Source: Leptospiraceae bacterium
GTDB taxonomy: Bacteria > Spirochaetota > Leptospiria > Leptospirales > Leptospiraceae
DNA length: 20,472 nt
Direction: 5' to 3'
Assembly: GCA_016711485.1 (NCBI GenBank)
Contig: JADJSX010000028.1
Location: 1-20,472, forward strand
Positions 9,368-17,114 of the stretch are shown one piece after another (the stretch's first letter is position 1; every line of letters begins with the position of its first letter). The notes under the pieces are model-generated. The model had not been told where the DNA came from, ran no database searches, and saw only the letters and a list, made by a program, of their open reading frames with translations. The translations under genes and the position numbers were made by a program.

Positions 9368-9751
9368 ATGAAAAAGACAATATTTTTAATACTGCTAATA
9401 CAAGCAGTATTCTTACAAAGCTGTGCAGCAATGTTTTCTGGAACAAAGGAAACAATCAACGTTCGAAGTAACGAACTAGGAACTACTTTATTTATCAATG
9501 AAGTAGAAGTTGGAAGAGATTCTGCTGTTACAGTAGTTTCAAAAAAACAAGATCTACGATTAAGAGCTAGTAAAAAAGGTTGTAGTGACGCACAGGCAAT
9601 TGGGCAAAGATCATTTAATGCAGTAACTTTACTTGGTTTAATTATTGATTTTGGTGTTATTACAATTCTGGTTATTGATTGGTTGGCGACCGGAGCAATA
9701 TGGTCATTTGATCAAACTAACTTTGTTCTAACTCCAAACTGCGGCGGTTAG
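9368..9751 (+). CDS. Small membrane lipoprotein of unknown function
   Basis: A 127-residue protein, intact. ATG 9368 follows AAGGAG (9354-9359) at good spacing. The N-terminus is a signal peptide, MKKTIFLILL onward, ending in the lipobox LQSC with Cys19 as the likely lipidated residue, so it should be anchored in a membrane by SpII processing. Residues about 30-65 form a beta-rich segment (INVRSNELGTTLFINEVEVG) of the kind seen in PEGA-like surface domains. Residues about 84-112 are hydrophobic and contain an IDFG/IDWLATGAIW pattern familiar from small bacterial lipoproteins that carry a PEGA-type domain. It follows attC-like repeat A and precedes the nuclease gene by 109 bases. Specific function is unknown. 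Confidence 0.85.
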   Translation: MKKTIFLILLIQAVFLQSCAAMFSGTKETINVRSNELGTTLFINEVEVGRDSAVTVVSKKQDLRLRASKKGCSDAQAIGQRSFNAVTLLGLIIDFGVITILVIDWLATGAIWSFDQTNFVLTPNCGG

Positions 9752-9770
9752 AGAAAAAATAATGAAAATC

Positions 9771-9810
9771 AGGTCTTTGGTCAATTATTTACAAACAAAG
9801 ACTTGGTTTT
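9771..9810 (+). terminator. Possible weak intrinsic terminator after the lipoprotein gene
   Basis: AGGTCTTTG (9771-9779) can pair with CAAAGACTT (9796-9804), nine pairs including one G-U, around a 16-base loop. It is followed by GGTTTT. The stem is AT-rich and the T-tract short, so termination would be partial at best. Confidence 0.35.
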
Positions 9811-9860
9811 AAGAGTTAAATCCACTTGACATAATAAAAATAAATAGAAATAGTTAAGTT

Positions 9861-10694
9861 ATGAAATTCGCTGATCCAAAAAACGATGTCGCATTCAGAA
9901 AAATTTTCGGTAATGAAGCCAAGAAAGTTATTCTTATCTCCTTTTTAAATTCTGTATTAAATTTAGAAGGTGATAGAAAAATTATTGATTTAGATTTTCG
10001 TAATACTTTTCAACTTCCAAGAATCACAGGACTTAAATCTTCCATCATTGATGTAAATGTAAAAGATCAAACTGGAACTAAGTATATCGTCGAAATGCAA
10101 CTGAGTCAAGTTGTTGCCTTTGATAAAAGAATTCAATATTATGTTTCCAAAGAATATTCTTCTCAAATAGAAAAAGGAGATGATTATTCTAAACTTACTC
10201 CAGTAGTATTAGTTGGTATACTCGAATTTGACTACTTTGAGGGCAAAAACTATTTAACTCGACATTTAATTCTAAATATGGAAACGCTCAAAAATGAATT
10301 AAAAGATATTAACTTTAATTTTATTGAGTTACCTAAATTTAAAAAAGAGTTAGAAGATTGTAAAACACTTACTGATAAATGGATTTATTTTATCAAAAAC
10401 GCAGAGAATTTAGATGTAGTTCCGCCTGACGTTACAGATGAAGGACTGAAGGAAGCCTATACCGAATCAGATAAACATAATTGGACTAAGGAAGAATTAG
10501 ATAGTTATGATTACTTTTTAATGAGAGAACAAGATGAAAAAGGTAGAGTCGAATTTGCTGAGATGAAAGCAAAAGAGGAAGCTAAAAAGGAAGAGAAATT
10601 AGAAATTGCAAAAGAAATGAGAAGAGACGGAGTTAAACCAGAAAAAATTGCCAAGTATACAGGTCTTAGTGTAGAAGAAATTGAAAAGTTATAA
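9861..10694 (+). CDS. Rpn family PD-(D/E)XK nuclease (recombination-promoting nuclease / putative transposase)
   Basis: Intact 277-residue protein of the PDDEXK_2 family. It starts with the family signature MKFADPKNDVAFRKIFGNE. The nuclease core is seen as Asp64 in SIIDVNVKD and Glu78-x-Gln80 in YIVEMQLSQ, the D...ExQ variant typical of Rpn proteins. The C-terminal 60 residues are charged helix (MKAKEEAKKEEKLEIAKEM) ending in a helix-turn-helix-like VKPEKIAKYTGLSVEEIEKL. Family members are DNA endonucleases; some Escherichia coli Rpn genes have been reported to raise recombination and to act as toxins restrained by a short internally translated C-terminal product. Upstream is a TTGACA hexamer (9826-9831) but only a poor -10 and no clear ribosome site. 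It is the largest intact gene here and shares a segment bounded by attC-like sites with the lipoprotein gene. Confidence 0.92.
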   Translation: MKFADPKNDVAFRKIFGNEAKKVILISFLNSVLNLEGDRKIIDLDFRNTFQLPRITGLKSSIIDVNVKDQTGTKYIVEMQLSQVVAFDKRIQYYVSKEYSSQIEKGDDYSKLTPVVLVGILEFDYFEGKNYLTRHLILNMETLKNELKDINFNFIELPKFKKELEDCKTLTDKWIYFIKNAENLDVVPPDVTDEGLKEAYTESDKHNWTKEELDSYDYFLMREQDEKGRVEFAEMKAKEEAKKEEKLEIAKEMRRDGVKPEKIAKYTGLSVEEIEKL

Positions 10695-10757
10695 ATTAAA
10701 TCTCTACATCAAAGAATAGTATAACATTACTTTTTCGTAATACACACGCCAGCAAAC

Positions 10758-10767
10758 ACCGCCTAAC
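10758..10767 (+). repeat. 5' end of attC-like repeat C, cut by IS91-like copy 2
   Basis: ACCGCCTAAC lies 63 bases after the nuclease stop. GCCTAAC is an exact match to the integron 5' core consensus RYYYAAC. The IS91-like element begins within the TAAC. The matching 3' end (GGATACTATTAACGATATGCGGC) is found at 14359-14390, directly after the element. Confidence 0.5.
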
Positions 10768-10775
10768 ACATTCAG

Positions 10776-10884
10776 TTTCTAAACGCAATAGACTTACGAG
10801 AGCCGAATTAGGGAAAGCGGCTAAGAAGTATTAACCGGAATAAATCCGAAGAAAAAATCTCAAAAAGTCTATTGCGGTTAGAAA
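10776..10884. repeat. 20-bp inverted repeat at the ori-side end of IS91-like copy 2
   Basis: The arms are 10776-10795 and 10865-10884, identical to those in copy 1, with one mismatch between arms. Substitutions between the copies are confined to the spacer, for example CCAGAGCCGAATGAG in copy 1 against CGAGAGCCGAATTAG here. Confidence 0.7.
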
Positions 10885-10945
10885 TGAGTTGGACGAAACC
10901 GCGTTGTAATGAGACTTTATGCGGGACTATGGGGATTCAAAGTGA

Positions 10946-12153
10946 CTAGGGAGGTCGGACTTGTTTTTGGATGAGGCTAATGGATACGAAAGAGCCAATT
11001 TTACATACGCTACATAGGAGAATCTTTTTGATCATGGACGCAAGAATATCTTTCCATTCTTCCGGTGTAGACTTCTGATTTAAAGAACGATTTAGTTTTT
11101 TAAGAAGTGACTTACATAATTCGAGAGAGTCTTTGCGAGATCGGTTTGCGATGATTCCGTAATGTCTGATTTTAACGAATCCTAATGGAAGGATATGCAT
11201 AAGAAACCTGCGAATAAACTCTACACATGGTAGAGTCATTGTTTTGAGTTTGTCATTATCCGCATAATCTTTGTATCTGAATGTTACGGTATTGTTTGTG
11301 ATTTCTAATATTCTCTGGTTACTGATTGCTATCCTGTGTGTATAACGTCCGAGGTATTTAATTACGGAGTCGGGATTTTCAAAAGGTTGTTTTGTATATA
11401 CGATCCATTTTTTAGAATAGAGGTTTGTTAAAAATCTTTGAAAGTGTGATGGATCATTTAATTCTTCACAACTTTTGGGAATAGTAAGATAACTTCCATG
11501 ATAGTATTTTTTTAAATGAAATAAAAATAATCTCTGAAATAGTTTTGATAGAACGGGAATCGGCAGAAAGAATTTATCTCTTGAATCGATCCATTTGCCT
11601 TTATCCGCAGAAATTCCACCTCCTGTGATTAGAACATGAATATGTGGATGATAAGATAAAGTCTGTCCCCAAGTATGTAGAATAGATAAAAAACCAGGAA
11701 TACAATTTAGATACTTTTTATTCTTACTTACCTTTCTTAACGTATCCGAGACAGTTTTAAATAAAAGAGAATAGAATATTTTTTGTTATTTAATATGAGT
11801 GAGTTTAATTCACTGGGAAGAGTAAATACGACATGAAAATATTTCACAGGTAAAATATTCTTATTCTCTTTAACTAACCATTTCTCTTTTCTCAAAAACT
11901 GACATTTGGGACAATGCCGATTTCGACAGGAATTGTAGGAATTCTTTTCGAATCCACAGTGACTGCATTTATCTACGTGACCACCGAGCGTCTCTGTTCT
12001 GCAATTCCTGATCGCATAATATGCTTTTACCTCGTTTCGAGTTAAAGACTTACCATAGACAGAAAAGAATTCTTTTTCATTTTCCCGAAAAACTTCAGCT
12101 ACTTCGAGTATCCTCTTTCTGACCAACATCTCTTCTTGTTGTGATGTTTCCAT
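10946..12153 (-). pseudogene. IS91-family Y1 HUH transposase, copy 2 (two reading frames, otherwise complete)
   Basis: Same organisation as copy 1: zinc-ribbon frame 11737-12153, A6 run near 11783, then the -1 frame with the HUH motif and YLGRYTHR down to TAG at 10946. Unlike copy 1 it keeps T5 near 11020, so the C-terminus reads through to ILLCSVCKIGSFVSI, a Cys-x-x-Cys tail of the kind found in other IS91 transposases. If the ribosome slips -1 on AAAAAA, or the polymerase adds one A, a full product of about 402 residues results. This is the better preserved transposase of the two. Labelled a pseudogene because frameshifting is not proven. Confidence 0.82.
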
Positions 12154-12222
12154 TTGCCAGACCTCCCGTCTGTAAAGGATTGGCTAAAATATTGTAATCG
12201 TATGTATCTAAGGGACTCTTAA

Positions 12223-13560
12223 TGCGACTTTGTCATCTTAAAGGGCTATTAAAATTCCATCAAGGTGTTTTAGGAAAATACTAGGATCTAAAGTAGCGAG
12301 TTCAATTATTCTTTTTTTCAAATAAATCCTGCATACAGTTTGAACGTCTCCAAAGGTCAATCGTTTTTTTTTACGAATTCCTTGATTGCTTTTCCATGTT
12401 GTAGCCATTGCATCATGCTGTAGGTTACTATGCATAATGTCCAATGTCGAAGAATTCTATCCATACTCCGTACTTGATATTCGTCTGCACCTAGAAAGTC
12501 TTTTACTTCTCTATAGAATACTTCTATCCAATTCCGTCTATGATAGTAGCGGATAACAGTGTCATCGCGCAATTCAGTTGCATTGGAAATAAAATAACTT
12601 ACCTCTGCATTTGCCCAATCACCAATTCTATCAGTTTCAATTATCACTCTTCTTTTTCCACTTAATCCTTTTACTTTTAAATCCATCCTAACAAAATAAA
12701 TTTTCTTGTTCGAACCATCTGATAATTTAATATCAAGGGGGCGAAATGCGTCAGGCTCTATGAGTGTAAGTAACTCACTTATCTTGTGCTCACTACTTTT
12801 TAAATCATTAGGAAATTTGTAAAATATATTTCGATTACTTTTAATTGATACAATATACTTCAAACCTTTAGCCTCTAAATAGTCAGTAAAATTAGGGCTA
12901 GAACCATACCATGCATCTGCAACAACGAATTCAAATTTGATTCCTCGTCGAATAGCTTCTTCTATTAGAAAAATCGCAATCTCTATCTTTGTTGTAAATT
13001 TTTGTTCTTCTTTGGTTTTAGTTTTATCTTCGGGTATAAATTCTTTTATATCTAATGGCATATGCTTGAACTCACTCACTAAATGTGAGGTTACGAATAC
13101 GTTGCCATTAGCCACTTTTCCAACTTGACCAATATATTGATGCCCAACGCCTTCTGTCGAATTGCCTCTTTTAAGAACACCAGAATCATCAATGACTAAT
13201 ATCGCTTTCTTTGTCGGATAAGAGTTACTATGCTCTCGCATAAAGTTAATACGTATCTCATTCATATCCTTCTTATCCCAAGGAGAAGTTGTAATGAAAT
13301 GATGGAGATTTTGATAATCCTGATCTATTATCGTTTCGGAAATCCGCTCAATATTTTTCCGTTTTATCTCTGAACTAAAACCTTTTAAGGTCTTCTCAAA
13401 ATATTCTTTTTGCTCTTTCCTTACCCATAATGGATCGAAAGAATTTATATACTCGCTAAATAAATCGGAATGCTCGTTAAGTATGAAATCCACACGAACA
13501 ATATTATAAATCCTTTCTTTTGTACAATCTTTATTTCAACTCCGACTTGACAAAGTAGCA
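12223..13560 (-). mobile_element. IS701-family insertion sequence, copy 2 (about 1338 bp)
   Basis: Ends TGCGACTTTGTCA and, inward from the right, TGCTACTTTGTCA. Flanked by perfect TTAA duplications (12219-12222, 13561-13564). The uninterrupted target is visible in IS91-like copy 1 at 7989-7992. The six-base length difference from copy 1 comes from small indels, mainly in homopolymers. Confidence 0.92.
12238..13493 (-). pseudogene. IS701-family DDE transposase, copy 2, frameshifted at the 3' end
   Basis: GTG start at 13491-13493. The first 378 codons (12357-13493) are open and include the N-terminal segment lost in copy 1, the DDE motifs VIDDSGVLKRG, VVADAWYGSS and NWIEVFYREVKDFLG, and DEYQVRSMDRILRHWTL, truncated in copy 1. 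The frame ends at EFVKKND because of nine A's; eight would join it to the C-terminal TIDLWRRSN segment, which copy 1 keeps. A second extra T near 12315 disturbs the tail again. All catalytic residues precede the lesion, so this copy could encode a nearly full-length protein lacking about 38 terminal residues. Activity cannot be judged from sequence. Confidence 0.85.
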
Positions 13561-14358
13561 TTAATATTCATTAAATCGTATCGTCTGACATGTAAATAAA
13601 TATATGTAGCCTGAGGAGAAAAATGTCCGAGTAGAAGTTGAATATGATGCATATTAACCCCTGCTTCAAGAAGATGTGTTGCAAAAGAGTGTCTTAGAGT
13701 ATGGACAGAGGCATTCTTTGTTATCCCCGCTTTTAAAAGAGCATCCTTAAATGCACGCTGTATTGCACGAACAGAAAAGCTTTTCATCTTGTTTTTATCT
13801 CTTGCGTAAAATAGGTAATCGACAGGTTTATATTCTTGTATGTAATCTCGTAACAATTTCAAAGTAGTGGGAGACAATAGCGCATAACGATCTGTTCCAC
13901 CTTTTCCATCTTTGACAAATATCTGCATTCTGTCTGGGTCTATTTGATTGACCTTTAACTTAGCTGCTTCACTGACTCGAAGTCCTGCTGAATAGATGAG
14001 AGTGAGTATAGTCTTGTGCTTTATATTCCAGGTTAAATTCAAAATAGCCTCCACTTCTGATTTACTTAACACAACCGGTTTACTCTTGGGACGTTTGTAT
14101 TTAGCAATATCTTTCACAACCCATTCTGCATTAATAACATGAATGAAGAAAAATCGTATCGCACTGTACGACATTCAATGTATTAGCGGATAATTGTTTA
14201 TTAACTCTTAAATGGTAAAGATAATTCTTTACTTCTTCTCGATTTATTTTATCTGGAGATTTTTTGTAATACTTTGCCAGATAATTTACATATGACACGT
14301 AACTCTTTATCGTTTTTTCGCTCATCGTCTTGAGCTTTAATTCTCGAATCATTTTCTC

Positions 14359-14390
14359 AATGTCGGATACTATTAACGATATGCGGCATT
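14359..14390 (+). repeat. 3' end of attC-like repeat C
   Basis: ATGTCGGATACTATTAAC then GATATGCGGCATT matches the end of repeat B (16751-16781: ATGTCGGATACGCTTAAC then GTTGTGCGGTATT). The final GCGGCATTTT is shared with the end of repeat A (9281-9290). It begins exactly where the IS91-like element stops. Confidence 0.55.
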
Positions 14391-14598
14391 TTAGGTGCGG
14401 GCTTGATTGAATTAGGAACAAATGCTAGGATATTTTAGGAGCAGTTTTTTCGACATCCCCGTATGGAAAGACGATAGTTCTCTATCCGAACAGAACATTA
14501 TATCAGTTATAGAATGACTCTTTGTAAATTACTGACTATTAGCTGCTAGAAAATTAATTTATGAAAGAGAGATGCAATCCAATTTCGCTTTAAGCATT
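14391..14598. other. Non-coding or decayed stretch before the AraC-type gene
   Basis: About 200 bases with only short open frames on either strand. A plus-strand run reading ILGAGLIELGTNARIF stops after a few codons. No motif, repeat or hairpin that I can support is seen here. Confidence 0.4.
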
Positions 14599-15507
14599 TT
14601 ATTTTTTCAAACCACTCGGTAAATCTGACTTGGGTGGGATTCCAAATTTACTTTTATATTCTCGGCTGAATTGATTGGGGCTTTCATATCCTACAAACAA
14701 TGCAATTTCAGTGACGGATAATTTTCCTTCTCTTAACAATTGTTTTGCTTCCAATAGTCTTAATTCCTTTTGGTATTGCAAGGAGTTTTTTGCGTTATAC
14801 TCTTAAAGTGAGAATGAAAAGAAGATACACCCATTCCAATTTTTTCCGATAATTTAGGAATTGAAATTGCGTTTCTATAATTTTTACGAAGCTCCTGGAT
14901 AGAAAGAAGGATTCGACTTGCATTGCTGTCTAATCTTAACAAACGCTGCAACATAAAACTATAAGGAGACATTAATAATCGAAAATGAATTTCTCTGTAA
15001 AGCATTGGTTGTAAAACTTTTTGTTTCTAAGTCGGAATTAAGTGTATGGAGATAACGTTGAAAACAAAGTAGTAGCTCTATATCCATTTTATCATTTAAA
15101 ACCATAGGTTTGGGTTTTGAATTCCAGTCGATACTATCACCAAGCTCTTCGTAAAGACTTCTTATTACTTCCATGTTCAATGATAAAATAAAAGCAAGAT
15201 ATGGTTTTTTAGGGGAAGCTTCTATGATTCTGGAAGCGACTGGAATGTCGTGGCTAACAATGAGCATCTGCCCTGTTTTGAATTGAATACTTAAATCTTC
15301 TACATTTGTTTCTTTTGCTCCTTGTAAAATTAGGCAAATAACTGGTTTATACATTTCAAATTTAAGATTAGAAATATGATCCTGTTTAATCAGGAGTAAA
15401 GATGGATGAGGATTTATAAACTCTTGATTTTTGAAACTATTTTTAAATAAGTTTAAAGAATTTATTTTTAAATCTTCTAGGATTATTTCATTTTTCATAA
15501 TATCCAT
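14599..15507 (-). pseudogene. AraC family transcriptional regulator (AraC_N type), two frameshifts
   Basis: Three collinear pieces make one regulator of about 300 residues. Piece 1 (about 15005-15507; ATG 15507, or 15498) is an AraC_N ligand/cupin-like domain with PVICLILQGAKETNV and KTGQMLIVSHDIPVASRI, typical of the family. After KSFTTNALQ the frame shifts into piece 2 (about 14785-15005), with LQRLLRLDSNASRIL and the first helix-turn-helix (ISIPKLSEKIGMGVSSFHSHF). After SITQKTP a second shift enters piece 3 (14599 to about 14785), with the second helix-turn-helix (LSVTEIALFVGYESPNQFSREY) and the family ending KFGIPP. It is transcribed divergently from the SDR gene, a common arrangement in which the regulator controls its neighbour. 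As written it would be non-functional. Confidence 0.88.
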
Positions 15508-15602
15508 TTCTTATTTTTTAAATTAAAAGAACATAAAAATTTAAACCTTTGGAGTTTTAGGCAAGTAGAATGCACGATAAGGCATGCAATGAAATTGAAA
15601 AA

Positions 15603-15611
15603 TGGTATAAT
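15603..15611 (+). promoter_or_regulatory. Extended -10 promoter for the SDR gene
   Basis: TGGTATAAT (TGn plus a perfect TATAAT at 15606-15611) lies 42 bases upstream of the SDR start, in the 146-bp gap between the divergent AraC and SDR genes. There is no good -35 hexamer, as is common with extended -10 promoters, and it fits a promoter that needs an activator such as the neighbouring AraC protein. Confidence 0.55.
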
Positions 15612-15653
15612 TGAATCCATAAACAAATCAAATAAAGTTTAGGAAAATATTAA

Positions 15654-16531
15654 ATGAGTAAAAAAATTTTAGTCACAGGTGCAACAGGCGCATTAGGTTA
15701 CCTTATGTGTAATACTCTTGTAAAAAATAAACATCAAGTTGTTGGTACTACTCGCTCTGCTACAGGCAATAGAAAAGATTTAGTTCAAGAACTTCAATCA
15801 AATGGAGTTCAAGTTATAGAAATGGATATTACAAATGAAAAAAGTGTGAACCAAGGAATCGATGCAGCAGCTGAATTAATGGGTGGGTTGGATGTTGTAA
15901 TTAATAATGCTGGAATCGGAATGATAGGCATACAAGAATTTTTCACTGTGGAAGATATGCAAAAAGTTTTTGATGTGAATGTATTTGGACATAAAGAGTT
16001 ATGAGAGCAGCCTTGCCCCATCTCAGGAAACAAAAACAAAGCACAATCATTCATATCTCAAGTGGAATAGGTAGACTAACGTTTCCATTCTACAGTGCTT
16101 ATTGTGCTTCAAAATATGCACTCGAAGCGATCGCAGAAGGTTATAGAGCAGAATTAGTTGGATTTAATATTGAGTCCTGCATCATTGAACCAGGGGCTAT
16201 GCCAACCGAGTTTCTAGATACAATGTTACAATTAAAACCAAAAGACGATGATAGAAACCAAGCCTATGGAGAAATGGTTCATATACCCGAACAAGCGATG
16301 AAAGGTCTTCAGGAAGCTCTAAAGAGTAACCCAAATCAAAACCCACAAAAAGTAGCTGATTCGATTGTAGAACTTTTGGAAATGCCTTTTGGAAAAAAAC
16401 CTTTTAGAACAGTTGTTGATTATACTTTCTTAAAAGAACCGGTTGATGCATACAATAAACTTTTACATGAAATTACTCGAAACCTTTACGCGGCTAACGG
16501 CATGGAAGGAATGTTAAGTTTAAATCAATAA
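15654..16531 (+). pseudogene. SDR family NAD(P)-dependent oxidoreductase, one frameshift
   Basis: Classical short-chain dehydrogenase of about 290 residues, Rossmann fold, cytoplasmic. ATG 15654 follows AGGA (15641-15644). Frame 1 (15654-16004) has the cofactor loop TGATGALG (residues 8-15), the acidic MDIT site and NNAG (84-87), and ends at VFDVNVFGHKEL. One base is missing in GGACATAAAGAGTT: adding it gives the usual G-x-QRVMRAALP continuation in the frame of 16001-16531. That part carries the catalytic Ser (IHISSGIG) and the YCASK of the Y-x-x-x-K motif, followed by the IIEPGAMPTEF loop. The later region is normal to the stop at 16531. Substrate cannot be deduced. Its only defect is the single-base deletion. 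Confidence 0.9.
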
Positions 16532-16619
16532 TTCAATTCTAATTTCTATAATTCTGTATTACTTGTTGTAGAAGATTTTTTAGTTCTAAGTAGACCATGC
16601 AAAAAATACGCCTTCGTCC

Positions 16620-16781
16620 TACCGCGATGCCCCCAAACTTTTTCGTATGGAAAAAATTTGAAGTCACAGGACATTGCTAGTAGTTGTTGGCTCGGAGACA
16701 TGACTTTGAAACTTAGGAGGGCGACCCAAGCACTTTCGAGTTTAAAAGTCATGTCGGATACGCTTAACGTTGTGCGGTATT
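16620..16781 (+). repeat. attC-like structured repeat B (about 162 bp)
   Basis: It begins ACCGCGATGC at 16621 and ends GCTTAACGTTGTGCGGTATT. The outer ends are complementary (ACCGC with GCGGT). The segment 16663-16710 (GTCACAGGACATTGCTAGTA onward, through GACATGACTTTGAA) matches 9228-9274 of repeat A with few changes. It contains the long hairpin at 16697-16755. It separates the SDR gene from the SH3-like lipoprotein gene, in the same orientation as repeat A. Confidence 0.5.
16697..16755. repeat. Long hairpin in repeat B
   Basis: GACATGACTTT (16697-16707) pairs perfectly with AAAGTCATGTC (16745-16755). After one mismatch the stem continues with AAACT against AGTTT, giving about 17 positions around a loop of about 25 bases. 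There is no T-tract after it, so it is not a classical terminator. Confidence 0.7.
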
Positions 16782-16807
16782 GAATATAAACTATATGGAG
16801 AAAGAAT

Positions 16808-17105
16808 TTGAAATTATTGATAGTTATAGGATTAACCTTATTTTCTTTTTGCAAGCCTTCGGATAAAGAATTGGAAAAAGAAAATTATGCAAATGTAAAT
16901 TCATCTGAAATTGCTTATGATTCAAATGAAATTCTTTTCGTAAATGCAAAAGGAGGTTTGCGATTAAGAAGTGAACCTTCAACTAAAAGTAATGTAGTTA
17001 ATCTTATTCCTAGAAAATAAAATATACGCTGAAGATATTCACGAATTACTAACGTATAGTAAAAATAATTTTAAAAAAGACTTATTAGAGTATGTTAAGA
17101 AATAA
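16808..17105 (+). pseudogene. Small lipoprotein with SH3-like segment, truncated or frameshifted
   Basis: The TTG start at 16808 is chosen because GGAG (16797-16800) lies at proper distance and a signal peptide follows (MKLLIVIGLTLFSFCKPS), with Cys15 as a possible lipidated residue; the lipobox is poor but spirochaete lipoboxes are loose. Residues about 46-70 (NAKGGLRLRSEPSTKSNVV) are the start of a bacterial SH3 domain, but the frame stops at 17020, far too early for a full domain. In the next frame an open stretch (LENKIYAEDIHELL onward) continues to TAA 17103-17105, suggesting a frameshift plus loss of most of the SH3 fold. The gene is bracketed by attC-like repeats B and D, like a single-gene cassette. 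Confidence 0.6.
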
Positions 17106-17114
17106 TGAATAAAT

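Larger units (their letters stand above)
12095..14352 (-). pseudogene. Tyrosine recombinase of IS91-like element, copy 2, split by IS701
   Basis: The N-terminal piece lies on 14165-14352 (MIRELKLKTMSEK, then TIKSYVSYV) with the correct A6 run. A small deletion relative to copy 1 near 14165 shifts the frame. The main piece (13565-14160) contains the catalytic Arg, Lys, the HTLRHSFATH box, LLGHFSPQ and the nucleophile region ATYIYLHV. It is intact exactly where copy 1 is broken (copy 2 reads LLKAGITKNAS). IS701 copy 2 splits the gene just after RRYDLMNI, downstream of the catalytic Tyr, so only the C-terminal tail (12095-12222) is separated. Most of the catalytic domain could still be expressed, but with IS-derived last residues NATLSSRS. 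Confidence 0.8.
10764..14358 (-). mobile_element. IS91-like element with tyrosine recombinase, copy 2, interrupted by IS701
   Basis: Near-identical to copy 1 from TAACACATTCAG (10764) to the last shared bases ATTTTCTC (14358), with IS701 copy 2 nested at 12223-13560. It lies in the same orientation as copy 1, 1.95 kb away. Its far end stops inside the N-terminal codons of the recombinase, before the ribosome site that copy 1 has, so it is shortened on the ter side. It is inserted inside an attC-like repeat. Confidence 0.75.

Noticed and set aside
9277..9498. Minus-strand open frame of 73 codons over the lipoprotein start
   Set aside because: It overlaps the attC-like repeat end and the lipoprotein signal sequence; the plus-strand gene has a clear ribosome site and lipobox.
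9826..9855. Standard sigma-70 promoter for the nuclease gene
   Set aside because: TTGACA is perfect, but no acceptable -10 lies at 16-18 bases, and a start there would make a leaderless transcript; left as a remark only.
12219..13564. A 5-bp TTAAT duplication for IS701 copy 2
   Set aside because: Assigning TTAA as the duplication makes both ends start TGC with a 13-bp inverted repeat; the extra T belongs to the element end.
16697..16755. Rho-independent terminator for the SDR gene
   Set aside because: No T-tract follows the stem, the loop is large and the hairpin belongs to a repeat family.
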